In this document: one piece after another, positions 15,655 through 28,127 of the stretch
Layout: the number at the start of each line of letters is the position of its first letter
Position numbering within the stretch: the stretch's first letter is position 1
From: Mycobacterium sp. 852002-40037_SCH5390672
Lineage (GTDB): Bacteria > Actinomycetota > Actinomycetes > Mycobacteriales > Mycobacteriaceae
NCBI RefSeq assembly: GCF_001665875.1
Contig: NZ_LZTA01000040.1
Span: 1-38,727, forward strand
Length of the DNA: 38,727 nt
Reading direction: 5' to 3'
Made by a program: the position numbers and the translations under genes
The notes under the pieces: generated by a model
What the model saw: only the letters and a program-made list of their open reading frames with translations
What the model was told of the DNA's origin: nothing
Database searches by the model: none

Positions 15655-16986
15655 ATGACAGATCACCTCTGGCTGCATTTCGCCCGGCACGGCCCGGACA
15701 TCACGCCGCCGATCATCACCCGCGGCGAGGGCGTCACCATCTTCGACGACCGCGGCAGGAGCTATCTCGACGGCCTGTCCGGACTGTTCACCGTGCAGGT
15801 CGGCCACGGCCGCACCGAACTCGCCGAGGTCGCCGCCCGGCAGGCGAGCACGCTGGCGTTCTTCCCGCTGTGGGGCTACGCCACTCCCCCCGCGATCGAG
15901 CTCGCCGAACGGCTCGCCGGCCACGCCCCGGGCGACCTTAACCGCGTCTTCTTCACCACCGGCGGCACCGAGGCCGTCGAGACCGCGTGGAAACTGGCCA
16001 AGCAGTACTTCAAGCTGACCGGCAAACCCGGTAAGCACAAGGTGATTTCGCGATCAATCGCCTACCACGGCACCACGCAGGGCGCACTGGCGATCACCGG
16101 GTTGCCGAAATACAAGGCGCCGTTCGAGCCGGTGACACCCGGCGGCTTCCGGGTGCCCAACACGAATTTTTATCGCGCGCCGGAACCTTTCACGACCGAC
16201 CCGAAGGCCTTCGGGCGCTGGGCCGCCGACCGGGTCGCCGAGGCCATTGAGTTCGAAGGTCCCGACACCGTGGCCGCGGTGTTCCTGGAGCCGGTGCAGA
16301 ACGCGGGTGGCAGTATCCCGGCTCCCCCAGACTATTTCGAGCGGGTGCGCCAGATCTGCGACGAATACGACGTGTTGCTGGTCTCCGACGAGGTGATCTG
16401 CGCGTTCGGCCGGATCGGGTCGATGTTCGCCTGTGACGACTTCGGCTACGTGCCCGACATGATCACCTGCGCCAAGGGGATGACGTCGGGCTACTCGCCG
16501 ATCGGCGCCATGATCGCCAGTGAGCGGTTGTTCGAACCGTTCAACGATGGCGCCACGATGTTCCCACATGGCTATACCTTTGGCGGACATCCGGTTTCGG
16601 CCGCTGTCGGGCTGGCCAACCTCGACATCTTCGAGCGCGAGGGTCTGTGCGACCACGTCAGAAGCCACGCGCCCGCGTTCCGCGCCACCCTGGAAAAGCT
16701 CTACGACCTGCCCATCGTCGGCGACGTGCGCGGCGAGGGCTTTTTCTACGGCGTGGAACTGGTCAAGGACAAGGCGACCAAGCAGACCTTCAGCGACGAA
16801 GAGCGCCGGCCGCTGCTTGCCCGGGTGGGTTCAGCGCTCTTCGAGGCGGGGTTGTATTGCCGCACCGACGACCGCGGCGATTCCGTCATTCGGCTGGCGC
16901 CGCCGCTGATCAGTGGCAAGGCCGAATTCGACACCATCGAGGCGGCGCTGCGCAGTGTGCTGCACGAGGAGTCGCGGCGGCTCTAG
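15655..16986 (+). CDS. Class III (omega) aminotransferase
   Basis: A 443-aa PLP-dependent enzyme of the class III family, which moves amino groups between an omega- or alternative-position amine and an oxo acid. Visible sites are the phosphate-binding TTGGTEAVET (101-110), the YHGTT motif (138-142), the PLP-contacting D245 in VSDEVICAFGR, and Schiff-base K274 in TCAKGMTSGYSPIG. Length and order are normal. It corresponds to Rv3329 by recall. The substrate cannot be read from sequence; beta-alanine, polyamine or other amines are possible. Its stop overlaps the stop of a convergent small gene by 4 nt. It is divergent from sigJ with an 88-nt gap. Confidence 0.92.
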   Translation: MTDHLWLHFARHGPDITPPIITRGEGVTIFDDRGRSYLDGLSGLFTVQVGHGRTELAEVAARQASTLAFFPLWGYATPPAIELAERLAGHAPGDLNRVFFTTGGTEAVETAWKLAKQYFKLTGKPGKHKVISRSIAYHGTTQGALAITGLPKYKAPFEPVTPGGFRVPNTNFYRAPEPFTTDPKAFGRWAADRVAEAIEFEGPDTVAAVFLEPVQNAGGSIPAPPDYFERVRQICDEYDVLLVSDEVICAFGRIGSMFACDDFGYVPDMITCAKGMTSGYSPIGAMIASERLFEPFNDGATMFPHGYTFGGHPVSAAVGLANLDIFEREGLCDHVRSHAPAFRATLEKLYDLPIVGDVRGEGFFYGVELVKDKATKQTFSDEERRPLLARVGSALFEAGLYCRTDDRGDSVIRLAPPLISGKAEFDTIEAALRSVLHEESRRL

Positions 16987-17405
16987 CCCGCGGGCACCCG
17001 CCTGACCGCGTCGGCGGCCATCACCACCTCTCGGGCGTGCGCGGGATTCGGGGTGCGCCCGAACCGCAAAACGGCGTTGCACAGCCAGGCGAGCGCCGAT
17101 CGCAGCTCCAAATCGGTTGTGGCGTCACGGTGCAGCTTCAACTCCGCCAGCACCTGGTCTAGCCCGGAACGCCGTACCTGCGTGGCCTTTTCGACCTGCT
17201 TGAGCAGATCGTTCAGCGCTCGCGGGCCGGCACCGGGCGAAGTGCCCGCACCGCCACGATTCCGCCGCCAGGCGGACCAAAACCGATCGCGTGAAATGGC
17301 AAACCCTCTGGGATCCGGTGCGGCTGGTTGCGTTCGGGCTGACCGCGTGCCCAGCGTAACGCGGGTTCGCCCGCGCCGCTCAGTAACTTCCGTCTCACCA
17401 GTCAC
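16983..17405 (-). CDS. Small hypothetical protein
   Basis: A 140-aa frame. The last 75 residues (from [17 protein letters not shown]) look helical, with Leu/Ala-rich repeats and strong G/C preference at third codon positions, as in a real mycobacterial gene. The first 60 residues are basic and of low complexity. The start is GTG, and GGAG lies 7 nt upstream of it. The stop is TAG, overlapping the aminotransferase stop through the palindrome CTAG. I recognise no domain. It could be a genuine lineage gene or a long shadow; the codon pattern and ribosome site favour a gene. Confidence 0.45.
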   Translation of the reverse strand: MTGETEVTERRGRTRVTLGTRSARTQPAAPDPRGFAISRDRFWSAWRRNRGGAGTSPGAGPRALNDLLKQVEKATQVRRSGLDQVLAELKLHRDATTDLELRSALAWLCNAVLRFGRTPNPAHAREVVMAADAVRRVPAG

Positions 17406-17439
17406 AGCGCGGCTCCGCGGATTCGGGCCGTCGATCGCT

Positions 17440-17445
17440 TACTGT
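17440..17445 (+). promoter_or_regulatory. -10 box of dacB1
   Basis: TACTGT, 9 nt before the dacB1 ATG. No Shine-Dalgarno sequence is seen, so a leaderless or near-leaderless message is likely. Confidence 0.4.
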
Positions 17446-17454
17446 GCACAGACG

Positions 17455-18720
17455 ATGACCCTGTTACGTTCCGCATCATGCCTGGCTGCGGCGCTTTTCC
17501 TGATGGCCGCCCCGGTCGCGTTGACAACCCCGGCGACATTGCCGCTGGGGATGCCGCTCGCGAACGCCGAACCCGGCGCCGAACCCAATGCCGCGCCGGC
17601 CAACTGCCCGTACAAGGTGAACACCCCGGCCGCGGTGGATTCATCGGAGGCTCCCACCGCCGGCGACCCGCCGATCCCGCTGGCGGTGCCCGCCAAGCCG
17701 GTGGGCGGGGACGCGCTGGGCAGCTGCGGCATTGTCGCCGCGCCGAATACACCGGCACTGCCGAACGACGTCTCCGCCGACGCCTGGCTGGTGGCGGACC
17801 TGGACAGCGGCGCGGTCATCGCGGCCAAGGACCCCCACGGACGGCACCGCCCGGCCAGCATCATCAAGGTGCTGGTCGCGATGGCCTCCATCAACGCCCT
17901 CAACCTGAACAAGTCGGTTCCCGGAACCGCCGACGACGCCGCCGCCGAGGGCACCAAGGTAGGCGTCGAGGAGGGTGGCGTGTTCACCGTCAACCAGTTG
18001 CTGCACGGGTTGCTGATGCACTCCGGCAACGACGCCGCCCACGCGCTGGCCATGCAGCTGGGCGGCATGCAGCAGGCGCTGGAGAAGATCAACGTGCTCT
18101 CCGCCAAGCTGGGCGGTCAGGACACCCGGGTGGCGTCGCCGTCGGGCCTGGACGCGCCGGGCATGAGCACCTCGGCCTACGACATCGGGCTGTTCTACCG
18201 CTACGCGTGGCAGAACCCGACGTTCGCCGACATCGTCGCCACGCGGACCTTCAACTTCCCCGGCCACGGCGACCACCCGGGCTACGAGCTGGAGAACGAC
18301 AACCAGCTGCTCTACAAATATCCCGGCGCTCTGGGCGGCAAGACCGGCTACACCGACGACGCGGGCCAGACGTTCGTGGGTGCGGCCAATCACGACGGGC
18401 GACGATTGGTGGCGGTGCTGCTGCACGGAACGCGCCAGCCGATCGCGCCGTGGGAACAGGCCGCGCACCTGCTGGACTACGGCTTCTCCACCCCGCAGGG
18501 CACGCAGGTCGGCTCGCTGATCGCACCGGACCCGTCCCTGGCGCCCGCCAAGCGCGACACCGCCGCCGACCCGCTCGCCAATAACGCTGCTGGCGCCGGG
18601 ATCATCGGTTCGGCGGACGCCATCCCGATCCGGGTGGGTGTGGCGGTGATCGGCGCCGTCGTCGTGTTCGGGCTGATCATGATGGCACGCTCGATGAACC
18701 GACGACCGCAACACCGCTGA
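17455..18720 (+). CDS. dacB1: D-alanyl-D-alanine carboxypeptidase (PBP5 type)
   Basis: A 421-aa penicillin-binding protein that trims the terminal D-Ala from peptidoglycan stem peptides. It has an N-terminal signal peptide (about residues 1-38, ending LANAEP), a Pro/Ala linker to about 105, then the serine-peptidase domain. Catalytic motifs are SIIK (S135, K138), SGN (190-192) and KTG (296-298). A C-terminal membrane helix (about 392-412, [19 protein letters not shown]) anchors it outside the cytoplasmic membrane. The ATG at 17455 gives a proper signal peptide; a longer open frame upstream is non-coding and overlaps the small gene on the other strand. Matches Rv3330 by recall. sugI follows after 5 nt. 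Confidence 0.95.
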   Translation: MTLLRSASCLAAALFLMAAPVALTTPATLPLGMPLANAEPGAEPNAAPANCPYKVNTPAAVDSSEAPTAGDPPIPLAVPAKPVGGDALGSCGIVAAPNTPALPNDVSADAWLVADLDSGAVIAAKDPHGRHRPASIIKVLVAMASINALNLNKSVPGTADDAAAEGTKVGVEEGGVFTVNQLLHGLLMHSGNDAAHALAMQLGGMQQALEKINVLSAKLGGQDTRVASPSGLDAPGMSTSAYDIGLFYRYAWQNPTFADIVATRTFNFPGHGDHPGYELENDNQLLYKYPGALGGKTGYTDDAGQTFVGAANHDGRRLVAVLLHGTRQPIAPWEQAAHLLDYGFSTPQGTQVGSLIAPDPSLAPAKRDTAADPLANNAAGAGIIGSADAIPIRVGVAVIGAVVVFGLIMMARSMNRRPQHR

Positions 18721-18725
18721 ACGCC

Positions 18726-20078
18726 GTGGCATCCGGATCGCGGCGCGGACTGCTGGTCGGGCTGACCGCCGCCAGCGTGGGCGTCATCTACGGTTACGAC
18801 CTGTCCATCATCGCCGGGGCGCAGTTGTTCGTCACCGAGGACTTCGGATTGTCCACGCGCCAACAGGAACTGCTGACGACGATGGTGGTGATCGGCCAGA
18901 TCGTCGGGGCGCTGGGCGCGGGCGTGCTGGCCAACGTGATCGGGCGAAAAAGATCGGTGGTGCTGATCCTGTTCGCCTACGCGGCCTTCGCGCTGCTGGC
19001 CGCGTTCTCGGTGTCGCTGCCGATGCTGTTGACGGCGCGGCTGCTGTTGGGTCTGACCATCGGCGTGACGGTGGTGGTGATTCCGGTCTACGTGGCCGAA
19101 TCGGCTCCGACGGCGGTGCGCGGTTCGCTGCTGACGGCCTATCAACTGGCGATCGTCAGCGGGCTCATCGTGGGCTATCTGACCGGTTACGCGCTGGCCG
19201 GCAGCCACAGCTGGCGATGGATGCTGGGGCTGGCCTGCGTGCCCGCATTGTTGTTGCTGCCGTCGGTGATTCGGTTGCCGGACACGGCGCGGTGGTACGT
19301 GCTGAAGGGCCGGATGGACGACGCCCGGCGGGCACTGCTGCGGGTGGAACCCAGCGCGCGCGTCGACGACGAGCTGGCCGAGATCGGCCGCGCGCTGGGC
19401 GAAGCCTCGTCCGGCGCCAAGGGCGGCTTTTCCGAGATGCTGCGGCCCCCGTACTTGCGGGCCACGGTCTTCGTGGTCGTTCTCGGCTTTTTGATCCAGA
19501 TCACCGGCATCAACGCGATCATCTATTACAGCCCCCGCATCTTCCAGGCGATGGGCTTCACCGGGAATTTCGCGCTGCTGGGGCTGCCGGCACTGCTTCA
19601 GGTCGCCGGGTTGGCGGCCGTCGGTGCGGCGCTGCTGCTGGTGGACCGGGTGGGCCGGCGGCCAATCCTGTTGTGGGGCACCGCCATGATGATCGGCGCC
19701 GATCTCGTGCTGATGGCCGTGTTCGGCCAGGGCTTTGGTGGCGCGATTACCGGGTTCGCCGGGATCCTTTTGTTCATCATCGGCTACACCATGGGCTTCG
19801 GTTCCCTGGGCTGGGTGTACGCCAGCGAAAGCTTTCCGTCCCGGCTACGCTCGATCGGGTCGAGCACCATGTTGACCTCCAACCTGGTGGCTAACGCCAT
19901 CATCGCCGCCGTCTTCCTGAGCCTGCTCCATTCCCTGGGCGGCGCAGGAACTTTCGCGTTGTTCGCGTCGCTGGCGGTGGTCTCGTTCGTTTTCGTTTAC
20001 CGGTATGCGCCGGAGACCAAGGGCCGCCAGCTCGAGGACATTCGCCACTTCTGGGAAAACGGCGGCCGATGGTCGTGA
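18726..20078 (+). CDS. sugI: Sugar-porter family MFS transporter
   Basis: A 450-aa membrane transporter with 12 predicted helices. Sugar-porter signatures are present: VIYGYDLSIIAGA in helix 1, IGRKRSVV after helix 2, VYVAESAPTAVRGSLLTAYQ after helix 4, DRVGRRPILLWG in the second half, and PETKGRQLEDI at the end. It should import a sugar with protons; the substrate is not known, though the downstream nagA hints at an amino sugar. GTG start, 5 nt after dacB1. It overlaps nagA by 10 nt, so dacB1, sugI and nagA look like one operon. Matches Rv3331 by recall. Confidence 0.93.
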   Translation: MASGSRRGLLVGLTAASVGVIYGYDLSIIAGAQLFVTEDFGLSTRQQELLTTMVVIGQIVGALGAGVLANVIGRKRSVVLILFAYAAFALLAAFSVSLPMLLTARLLLGLTIGVTVVVIPVYVAESAPTAVRGSLLTAYQLAIVSGLIVGYLTGYALAGSHSWRWMLGLACVPALLLLPSVIRLPDTARWYVLKGRMDDARRALLRVEPSARVDDELAEIGRALGEASSGAKGGFSEMLRPPYLRATVFVVVLGFLIQITGINAIIYYSPRIFQAMGFTGNFALLGLPALLQVAGLAAVGAALLLVDRVGRRPILLWGTAMMIGADLVLMAVFGQGFGGAITGFAGILLFIIGYTMGFGSLGWVYASESFPSRLRSIGSSTMLTSNLVANAIIAAVFLSLLHSLGGAGTFALFASLAVVSFVFVYRYAPETKGRQLEDIRHFWENGGRWS

Positions 20079-21181
20079 TCGCCGCGGGCACCATGGTCCT
20101 CGACGGTGAAATCTGCCGCCCGGGCTGGCTTGCGACCTCCGGCGGACGCATCACGGACTGCGCGCCCGGCCCACCGCCCCGGCCGGCCGACCGGGACTTC
20201 CCCGATTGCCTTGTAGTGCCCGGCTTTATCGACATGCACGTGCACGGCGGTGGTGGCGCTTCCTACACCGACACCGACGGCATCGTCGACGCCGCCGCGT
20301 TTCATCTGCGCCATGGCACCACCACCACGCTGGCCAGCCTGGTGACCGCCGCGCCGTCCGAACTGCTCGGCGGGGTGCGGGCGCTCGCCGAGGCCACCGC
20401 GCGGGGCACCGTCGCGGGCATCCACCTCGAAGGGCCGTGGCTGAGCCGGGCACATTGCGGAGCCCACGACCGCACCCGGATGCGCGATCCGGATGCGGCA
20501 GAGATCGACGCGGTGCTGGGCGCGGGCGGTGACACCATCCGGATGGTGACGCTGGCACCCGAGCTGCCCGGGGCCGACGCGGCAATCCGGCGTTTCGTGG
20601 ACGCGGGAGTCGTTGTGGCGGTGGGGCATACCGATGCGAGCTACGAGCAGACCAAGCACGCCATCGCGCTGGGCGCCACGGTCGGCACGCATCTGTTCAA
20701 CGCGATGCCGCCGCTGCACCATCGCGCGCCCGGCCCGGCGCTGGCCCTGCTGCGCGACCCAGCGGTGACCGTGGAGCTCATCGCCGACGGCGTGCACCTG
20801 CACCCCGACGTGGTGCGGACGGTGATCGCGGCCGCCGGAGCGGACCGGGTCGCCATGGTCACCGACGCGATCGCCGCGGCCGGGCGTGCCGACGGCGCGT
20901 TTCGGCTCGGCGCGGTGCGGATCGACGTCGTCTCCGGTGTCGCACGGGTGCACGCGACCTCGACGATCGCGGGCAGCACCACCACCATGGATCGGCTCTT
21001 TCGCACCGCGGAAGCCGATGCGGGACTCGCCGCCGCCGTGCAGACGACGGCCACGACGCCGGCGCGGGCCCTAGGGCTCGAGCGGGTGGGCGCTTTACGC
21101 ACCGGCTACGACGCCAATCTTGTTGTGCTGGAACCCGATCGACAGGTCAGCGCCGTGATGGTCCGGGGCGACTGGCGCTAA
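20069..21181 (+). CDS. nagA: N-acetylglucosamine-6-phosphate deacetylase
   Basis: A 370-aa amidohydrolase that removes acetate from GlcNAc-6-phosphate in cell-wall sugar recycling. Metal and catalytic positions are DMHVHGGG (H57, H59), HLEGPW (E121), VGHTDA (H187), GTHLFNAMPPLHHR (H208 and substrate loop), and MVTDAI (D266). C130 in AHCGAHD corresponds to a cysteine I recall as special to mycobacterial NagA, in a mobile loop near the active site. It overlaps sugI by 10 nt and ends in a 4-nt stop overlap (CTAA) with the convergent YihY gene. Wall-trimming DacB1, a porter and NagA together suggest muropeptide or sugar recycling. Confidence 0.95.
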   Translation: MVVIAAGTMVLDGEICRPGWLATSGGRITDCAPGPPPRPADRDFPDCLVVPGFIDMHVHGGGGASYTDTDGIVDAAAFHLRHGTTTTLASLVTAAPSELLGGVRALAEATARGTVAGIHLEGPWLSRAHCGAHDRTRMRDPDAAEIDAVLGAGGDTIRMVTLAPELPGADAAIRRFVDAGVVVAVGHTDASYEQTKHAIALGATVGTHLFNAMPPLHHRAPGPALALLRDPAVTVELIADGVHLHPDVVRTVIAAAGADRVAMVTDAIAAAGRADGAFRLGAVRIDVVSGVARVHATSTIAGSTTTMDRLFRTAEADAGLAAAVQTTATTPARALGLERVGALRTGYDANLVVLEPDRQVSAVMVRGDWR

Positions 21182-22206
21182 CGCAGCCACCGGGGGAGGC
21201 GGGAAAGCGCCAGCGCCCCAACGGCTCCCAAAGCCATCGCCGTCAGCGTCTGGCGGGTGTTGAGGCCTTCATCCATCTGCACGCGCGGGGCGATGATCGC
21301 CGGCGCCGGAGGGGCCACGGGTTGATCGCGCGGATCGGTGAATGCCGTCGCCGCCCATGCGGTGCAGAACAGGACGAGATAGGCGGTGACGTATGCGAAC
21401 ACCATCAAGCCCAGCACCGGCCCGAAGGCGGCGCCCGCCGGACTGCGCAACACCGTCTTGAGATAGATGGACGCCACCTGTTTGAACACCTCGAAGCCGA
21501 TCGCCGCGATCAGCCCCGCCCGCATCGAATCGAGGAGGCTGACCTTTTCGCGGGGCAGGCGGGCGATCATCCAGGTGAACAGCAGCCACGACACCAGTGT
21601 CGCGATCAGAATCGAGAACAGCCAGAAGAGCCAGTCGAACACCGCAAATTGCGGTATGCCAAGCCATTTCAGTAGCGCGCCCATGGGCGAGGCATGGCCG
21701 AAGGTGGTCAGCGCGACGGTGACCACGATCACGGCGAACGTACCCACCATCGCCAGCAGATCGGACAACTTGTTGCGCAGGAAGCCCGGCGACTCGATGT
21801 GGCGATCCCACCACATCTCGGTCAACGCCTGGCGCAGATGCGATATCCAGCCCAGGCCCGCCCACACCGCGGTGACCAAACCGATGACACCGACCGAGGT
21901 TCGGGCGTCTATGGCCGAGTTCATCAACTCCTGCAGCTGATTTCCCAGCGCGCCGGACACCTGGGAACGGATGTGGTGGTCGATGGTGCTCAACAGCTGC
22001 GGCCGTCGCGCCAGCACGAACCCGAAGACCGCGAAACCGACCATGAGCAAAGGAAACAACGCGAAAATCGTGTAATAGGTGAGGCCGGCCGCGAAGAACC
22101 CGCCGTTGCGCTCGTCGAAGCGCTGGAAGGCGCGGATGACATGATCGATCCACCCGTATCGGGTCCGCAGGCGATCGAAAATGCCCGGCTTGGCCGGCTC
22201 GCTCAT
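21178..22206 (-). CDS. YihY/BrkB-family integral membrane protein
   Basis: A 342-aa membrane protein of the YihY/virulence factor BrkB family. About six hydrophobic helices lie between residues 30 and 290, with family features RNGGFFAAGLTYYTIFALFP near the N-terminus, WWDRHIESPG, and SPAGAAFGPVLGLMVF. A Pro-rich loop and a further C-terminal helix (LTAMALGAVGALALSRL) follow. The ATG at 22206 is used because family similarity starts there. It is 25 nt downstream of trpS on the same strand and probably co-transcribed. Its transport role is unknown. Matches Rv3335c by recall; the Rv3333c and Rv3334 equivalents I would expect before it are absent. Confidence 0.92.
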   Translation of the reverse strand: MSEPAKPGIFDRLRTRYGWIDHVIRAFQRFDERNGGFFAAGLTYYTIFALFPLLMVGFAVFGFVLARRPQLLSTIDHHIRSQVSGALGNQLQELMNSAIDARTSVGVIGLVTAVWAGLGWISHLRQALTEMWWDRHIESPGFLRNKLSDLLAMVGTFAVIVVTVALTTFGHASPMGALLKWLGIPQFAVFDWLFWLFSILIATLVSWLLFTWMIARLPREKVSLLDSMRAGLIAAIGFEVFKQVASIYLKTVLRSPAGAAFGPVLGLMVFAYVTAYLVLFCTAWAATAFTDPRDQPVAPPAPAIIAPRVQMDEGLNTRQTLTAMALGAVGALALSRLPRWLR

Positions 22207-22231
22207 CGCACGACTCCAATGAGAAGCGGTT

Positions 22232-23266
<1,035 letters not shown>

Positions 23267-23317
23267 TCACGCGCGGCCGACGCAACCGCACGGACCGGCA
23301 TCCCCGCAACCCCATGT

Positions 23318-23338
23318 TGCGGTACCGGCGGTACCGCA
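23318..23338. promoter_or_regulatory. 21-bp perfect inverted repeat (likely operator)
   Basis: TGCGGTACCG, one central G, then CGGTACCGCA: ten-base arms with no mismatch. Each arm also contains the palindrome GGTACC. It ends 2 nt before the TAATGT -10 box (23341-23346) of the rightward hydrolase gene, so a bound protein would cover that promoter's spacer and -35 region. No regulator gene is adjacent. Confidence 0.6.
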
Positions 23339-23340
23339 TT

Positions 23341-23346
23341 TAATGT
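23341..23346 (+). promoter_or_regulatory. Leaderless -10 box of the hydrolase gene
   Basis: TAATGT lies 6 nt before the ATG at 23353, with no ribosome site. Transcription should start at the ATG. Confidence 0.5.
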
Positions 23347-23352
23347 CGGGTT

Positions 23353-24207
23353 ATGACGACTCGTTCGCCGATCCACCTTGGTTCCGGAGAACCGGTGCTG
23401 ATGCTGCACGGGTTCCTGATGTCCCAGACGGTGTGGGATCCCGTCGCGCCGAGGCTGGCCGACACCGGCCGCTTCGAGGTCTTCGCGCCCACCATGGCCG
23501 GGCACAACGGCGGCCCGTACGCGGGTACCTGGCTGCTGAGCTCGTCGGTGCTGGCCGATCATGTCGAGCGTCAGCTCGACCAGCTCGGCTGGGAAACCGC
23601 CCACATGGTGGGCAACTCCCTGGGCGGCTGGGTCGCCTTCGAACTGGAGCGGCGCGGACGCGCGCGCAGCGTGACCGGCATTGGCGCCGCGGGCGGATGG
23701 ACCCGGTGGAGCCCGGTGAAATTCGAGGTCATCAGCAAGTTCATCGCGGGCATGCCCGTCCTGGCGCTGGCCCGGCTGTTCGGCCAGCGCACCCTGCAGC
23801 TGCCGCTGAGCCGCCGGCTGGCCACCCTGCCGCTGAGCTCAACGCCGGACGGGGTCAGCGAGGCCCAACTGTGCGGCGTCGTCGACGACGCCGCGCACTG
23901 TCCGGCCTATTTTCAGCTGCTGGTCAAGTCGTTGCTGCAGCCCGGGCTGCTCGAGCTGGCGCAGACGGCGGTGCCGGTCCAGCTGGTGCTGTGCGAGAAG
24001 GACCGGGTGGTGCCGCCGCGGCGGTTCAGCCGGCATTTCACCGACTACCTGCCCGAGGGAACGAAGATCACCGAGCTCGACGGCGTCGGGCACGTGCCGA
24101 TGTTCGAGGCGCCCGACCGCGTCACCGCGGCGATCGCCGACTTCATCGATGAGTGCGGCGCCGAGGCCGAGCGGCATTCGGGCCGGCACCGGCCACCGGC
24201 TAGCTAG
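23353..24207 (+). CDS. Alpha/beta hydrolase
   Basis: A 284-aa cytoplasmic alpha/beta hydrolase. It has oxyanion HGF (H19, G20), nucleophile S89 in MVGNSLGGW, acid D217 in CEKDRVVP, and base H247 in GVGHVPMF. The cap region (about residues 120-190) holds a GGWTRWSP stretch. Substrate is unknown. By recall, the matching place in M. tuberculosis holds two shorter adjacent genes, Rv3337 and Rv3338, so this could be the intact form. The gene has a leaderless promoter under a strong inverted repeat. Its last 8 nt overlap the convergent icd1. Confidence 0.88.
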   Translation: MTTRSPIHLGSGEPVLMLHGFLMSQTVWDPVAPRLADTGRFEVFAPTMAGHNGGPYAGTWLLSSSVLADHVERQLDQLGWETAHMVGNSLGGWVAFELERRGRARSVTGIGAAGGWTRWSPVKFEVISKFIAGMPVLALARLFGQRTLQLPLSRRLATLPLSSTPDGVSEAQLCGVVDDAAHCPAYFQLLVKSLLQPGLLELAQTAVPVQLVLCEKDRVVPPRRFSRHFTDYLPEGTKITELDGVGHVPMFEAPDRVTAAIADFIDECGAEAERHSGRHRPPAS

Positions 24208-25429
24208 CGAGCCGTTTTTCCAGGTTCTCGGCGATCGAGTTGAGGAATTCCTCGCTCTGCTGCCACTTCTGGTCGGGGCCGATCAGGATGGCCAGGTCCT
24301 TGGTCATCTTCCCGCTCTCGACGGTGGAGACCACCACGTTCTCCAGGGTCTGCGCGAACTCGGTGACCTCGGGGGTGTTGTCCAGGTTGCCGCGGTGGGC
24401 GAGTCCGCGCGTCCAGGCGAAGATCGAGGCGATCGGGTTGGTTGAGGTCGGCTTGCCGGCCTGATACTGGCGGAAGTGCCGGGTGACGGTGCCGTGCGCG
24501 GCTTCGGCCTCGACCGTCTTGCCGTCGGCGGTCATCAGCACCGACGTCATCAGCCCCAGTGAGCCGTAGCCCTGCGCGACGAGGTCGGACTGGACGTCGC
24601 CGTCGTAGTTCTTGCAGGCCCACACGTAGCCGCCCTCCCACTTCAGGCAGGCCGCAACCATGTCGTCGATCAGCCGGTGCTCGTAGGTCAGTCCCTCGGC
24701 CTCGAACTGGTCTTTGAACTCCTCGTCGTAGACGCGCTGGAACTCGTCTTTGAACATGCCGTCGTAGGCCTTGAGGATGGTGTTCTTGGTGGACAAATAC
24801 ACCGGCCACTTGGCGTTCAGCCCGTACTTCAACGAGGCGCGGGCGAAGTCCCGGATGGAGTCCTTGAAGTTGTACATCCCCATCACGACGCCGCCGTCGT
24901 CGGGAATGGACACCACCTCGTGCACCATCGGCTCGCTGCCGTCGGTGGGGGTGAAAGTGATGGTGACGGTTCCGGGTTTGTCGACGGTGAAGTTGGTCGA
25001 CCGGTACTGATCGCCGAAGGCGTGGCGGCCGATGACGATCGGCTTGGTCCATCCCGGAACCAGTCGCGGCACGTTCGAGATCACGATGGGCTCACGGAAG
25101 ATGGTGCCGCCCAAGATGTTGCGGATCGTCCCGTTCGGCGAGAGCCACATCTTCTTGAGGTTGAACTCCTGGACGCGGGCCTCGTCGGGGGTGATGGTCG
25201 CGCACTTGACACCCACGCCGTGCTTCTTGATGGCGTAGGCCGCGTCGATGGTCACCTGATCGTCGGTGCGATCCCGGTGCTCGATGCCCAGGTCGTAGTA
25301 GTCCAGATCGATGTCGAGGTGCGGCAGGATCAGCATGTCCTTGATGAATTTCCAAATGACGCGGGTCATTTCGTCACCGTCGAGCTCTACGACGCGGCCT
25401 TTGACCTTGATCTTGGCTTCGCCTGCCAT
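24200..25429 (-). CDS. icd1: NADP-dependent isocitrate dehydrogenase, dimeric type
   Basis: A 409-aa enzyme of the eukaryote-like homodimeric class, oxidising isocitrate to 2-oxoglutarate with NADP. It begins with [19 protein letters not shown]. The substrate loop is [19 protein letters not shown] (Ser, Asn and Arg contact isocitrate), and the NADP region includes [17 protein letters not shown]. Matches Rv3339c by recall. It lies 27 nt downstream of icd2 on the same strand, so the two isozymes are probably on one message. Confidence 0.96.
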   Translation of the reverse strand: MAGEAKIKVKGRVVELDGDEMTRVIWKFIKDMLILPHLDIDLDYYDLGIEHRDRTDDQVTIDAAYAIKKHGVGVKCATITPDEARVQEFNLKKMWLSPNGTIRNILGGTIFREPIVISNVPRLVPGWTKPIVIGRHAFGDQYRSTNFTVDKPGTVTITFTPTDGSEPMVHEVVSIPDDGGVVMGMYNFKDSIRDFARASLKYGLNAKWPVYLSTKNTILKAYDGMFKDEFQRVYDEEFKDQFEAEGLTYEHRLIDDMVAACLKWEGGYVWACKNYDGDVQSDLVAQGYGSLGLMTSVLMTADGKTVEAEAAHGTVTRHFRQYQAGKPTSTNPIASIFAWTRGLAHRGNLDNTPEVTEFAQTLENVVVSTVESGKMTKDLAILIGPDQKWQQSEEFLNSIAENLEKRLAS

Positions 25430-25456
25430 GTCGAGTCCGGCTTCCTGCTGGCGGCC

Positions 25457-27691
<2,235 letters not shown>

Positions 27692-27824
27692 GGTCCCTCT
27701 CCCGGCGTCAATGATGGGTTGAAAATTTTGGGGGCTCAGCGTTCTGACTGCCACGGTATCAAGGGTGTTTGGACAGGTGTCGACCTGCACGCGCACCGCC
27801 GGGGTTAGCACTGAGTCGGCACAG

Positions 27825-27830
27825 TAAGAT
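27825..27830 (+). promoter_or_regulatory. -10 box of the metC operon
   Basis: TAAGAT, about 12 nt before the 5' strand of riboswitch helix P1, so transcription would start just ahead of the aptamer. The -35 is weak (TTAGCA at short spacing). Confidence 0.4.
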
Positions 27831-27842
27831 AGTCTTCGTATT

Positions 27843-27965
27843 GGTCATGAGCGCCAGCATCAAGCCCCGGCTTGCTGGCCGGCAACCCTCCAACCGCGGT
27901 GGGGTGCCCCGGGTGATGACCAGGTTGAGTAGCCACAGACACCGGCTATCCGGCAAGCGCGGGTC
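27843..27965 (+). ncRNA. SAM-IV riboswitch upstream of metC
   Basis: This leader has the actinobacterial SAM-IV layout. Helix P1 forms from GGTCAT (27843-27848) and ATGACC (27916-27921), and P2 from GCCAGC (27853-27858) and GCTGGC (27874-27879). The conserved core GGCAACCCTCCAACCGCGG lies at 27881-27899, with GTGGGGTGCCCCGGG after it. Downstream of P1 is a hairpin AGCC (27931-27934) with GGCT (27944-27947), then GCAAGCGCGGG, which can pair back as the family's pseudoknot. It binds S-adenosylmethionine and lowers expression of the methionine genes below. The end coordinate is approximate. A further stem CCCTG/CAGGG (27979-27994) may be part of the expression platform. Confidence 0.88.
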
Positions 27966-28001
27966 CGCCATGACGGGCCCCTGAGTAGACAGGGAAACGT
28001 G

Positions 28002-28049
28002 ATGTGCATTCTCCCGGCCCATTCGCGCTCGATCGTGCGTCGCTGTTAA
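28002..28049 (+). CDS. Possible Cys-containing leader peptide
   Basis: A 15-codon frame between riboswitch and metC encodes MCILPAHSRSIVRRC. Its ATG has AGGGA (27991-27995) 6 nt upstream, a good ribosome site. Cys is the second and the last residue, directly before the stop. Its stop is 78 nt before the metC start. Short upstream frames with Cys codons are known to tune sulfur genes in mycobacteria, so a second control layer is possible. It is too short for sequence evidence alone to be firm. Confidence 0.3.
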   Translation: MCILPAHSRSIVRRC

Positions 28050-28127
28050 ACCGCCGCGCCGGTTGACGCCTCATGCCGGCGTTCCGGCTGCCCGATGCAG
28101 ATCCCCCTACCAGCAGAAAGCAACCCC

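Noticed and set aside
17053..17454. N-terminal extension of dacB1
   Set aside because: It would bury the signal peptide behind 134 residues; the ATG at 17455 has a -10 box at leaderless spacing.
27759..28022. 87-codon minus-strand frame across the metC leader
   Set aside because: The region is explained by the SAM-IV riboswitch and its expression platform.
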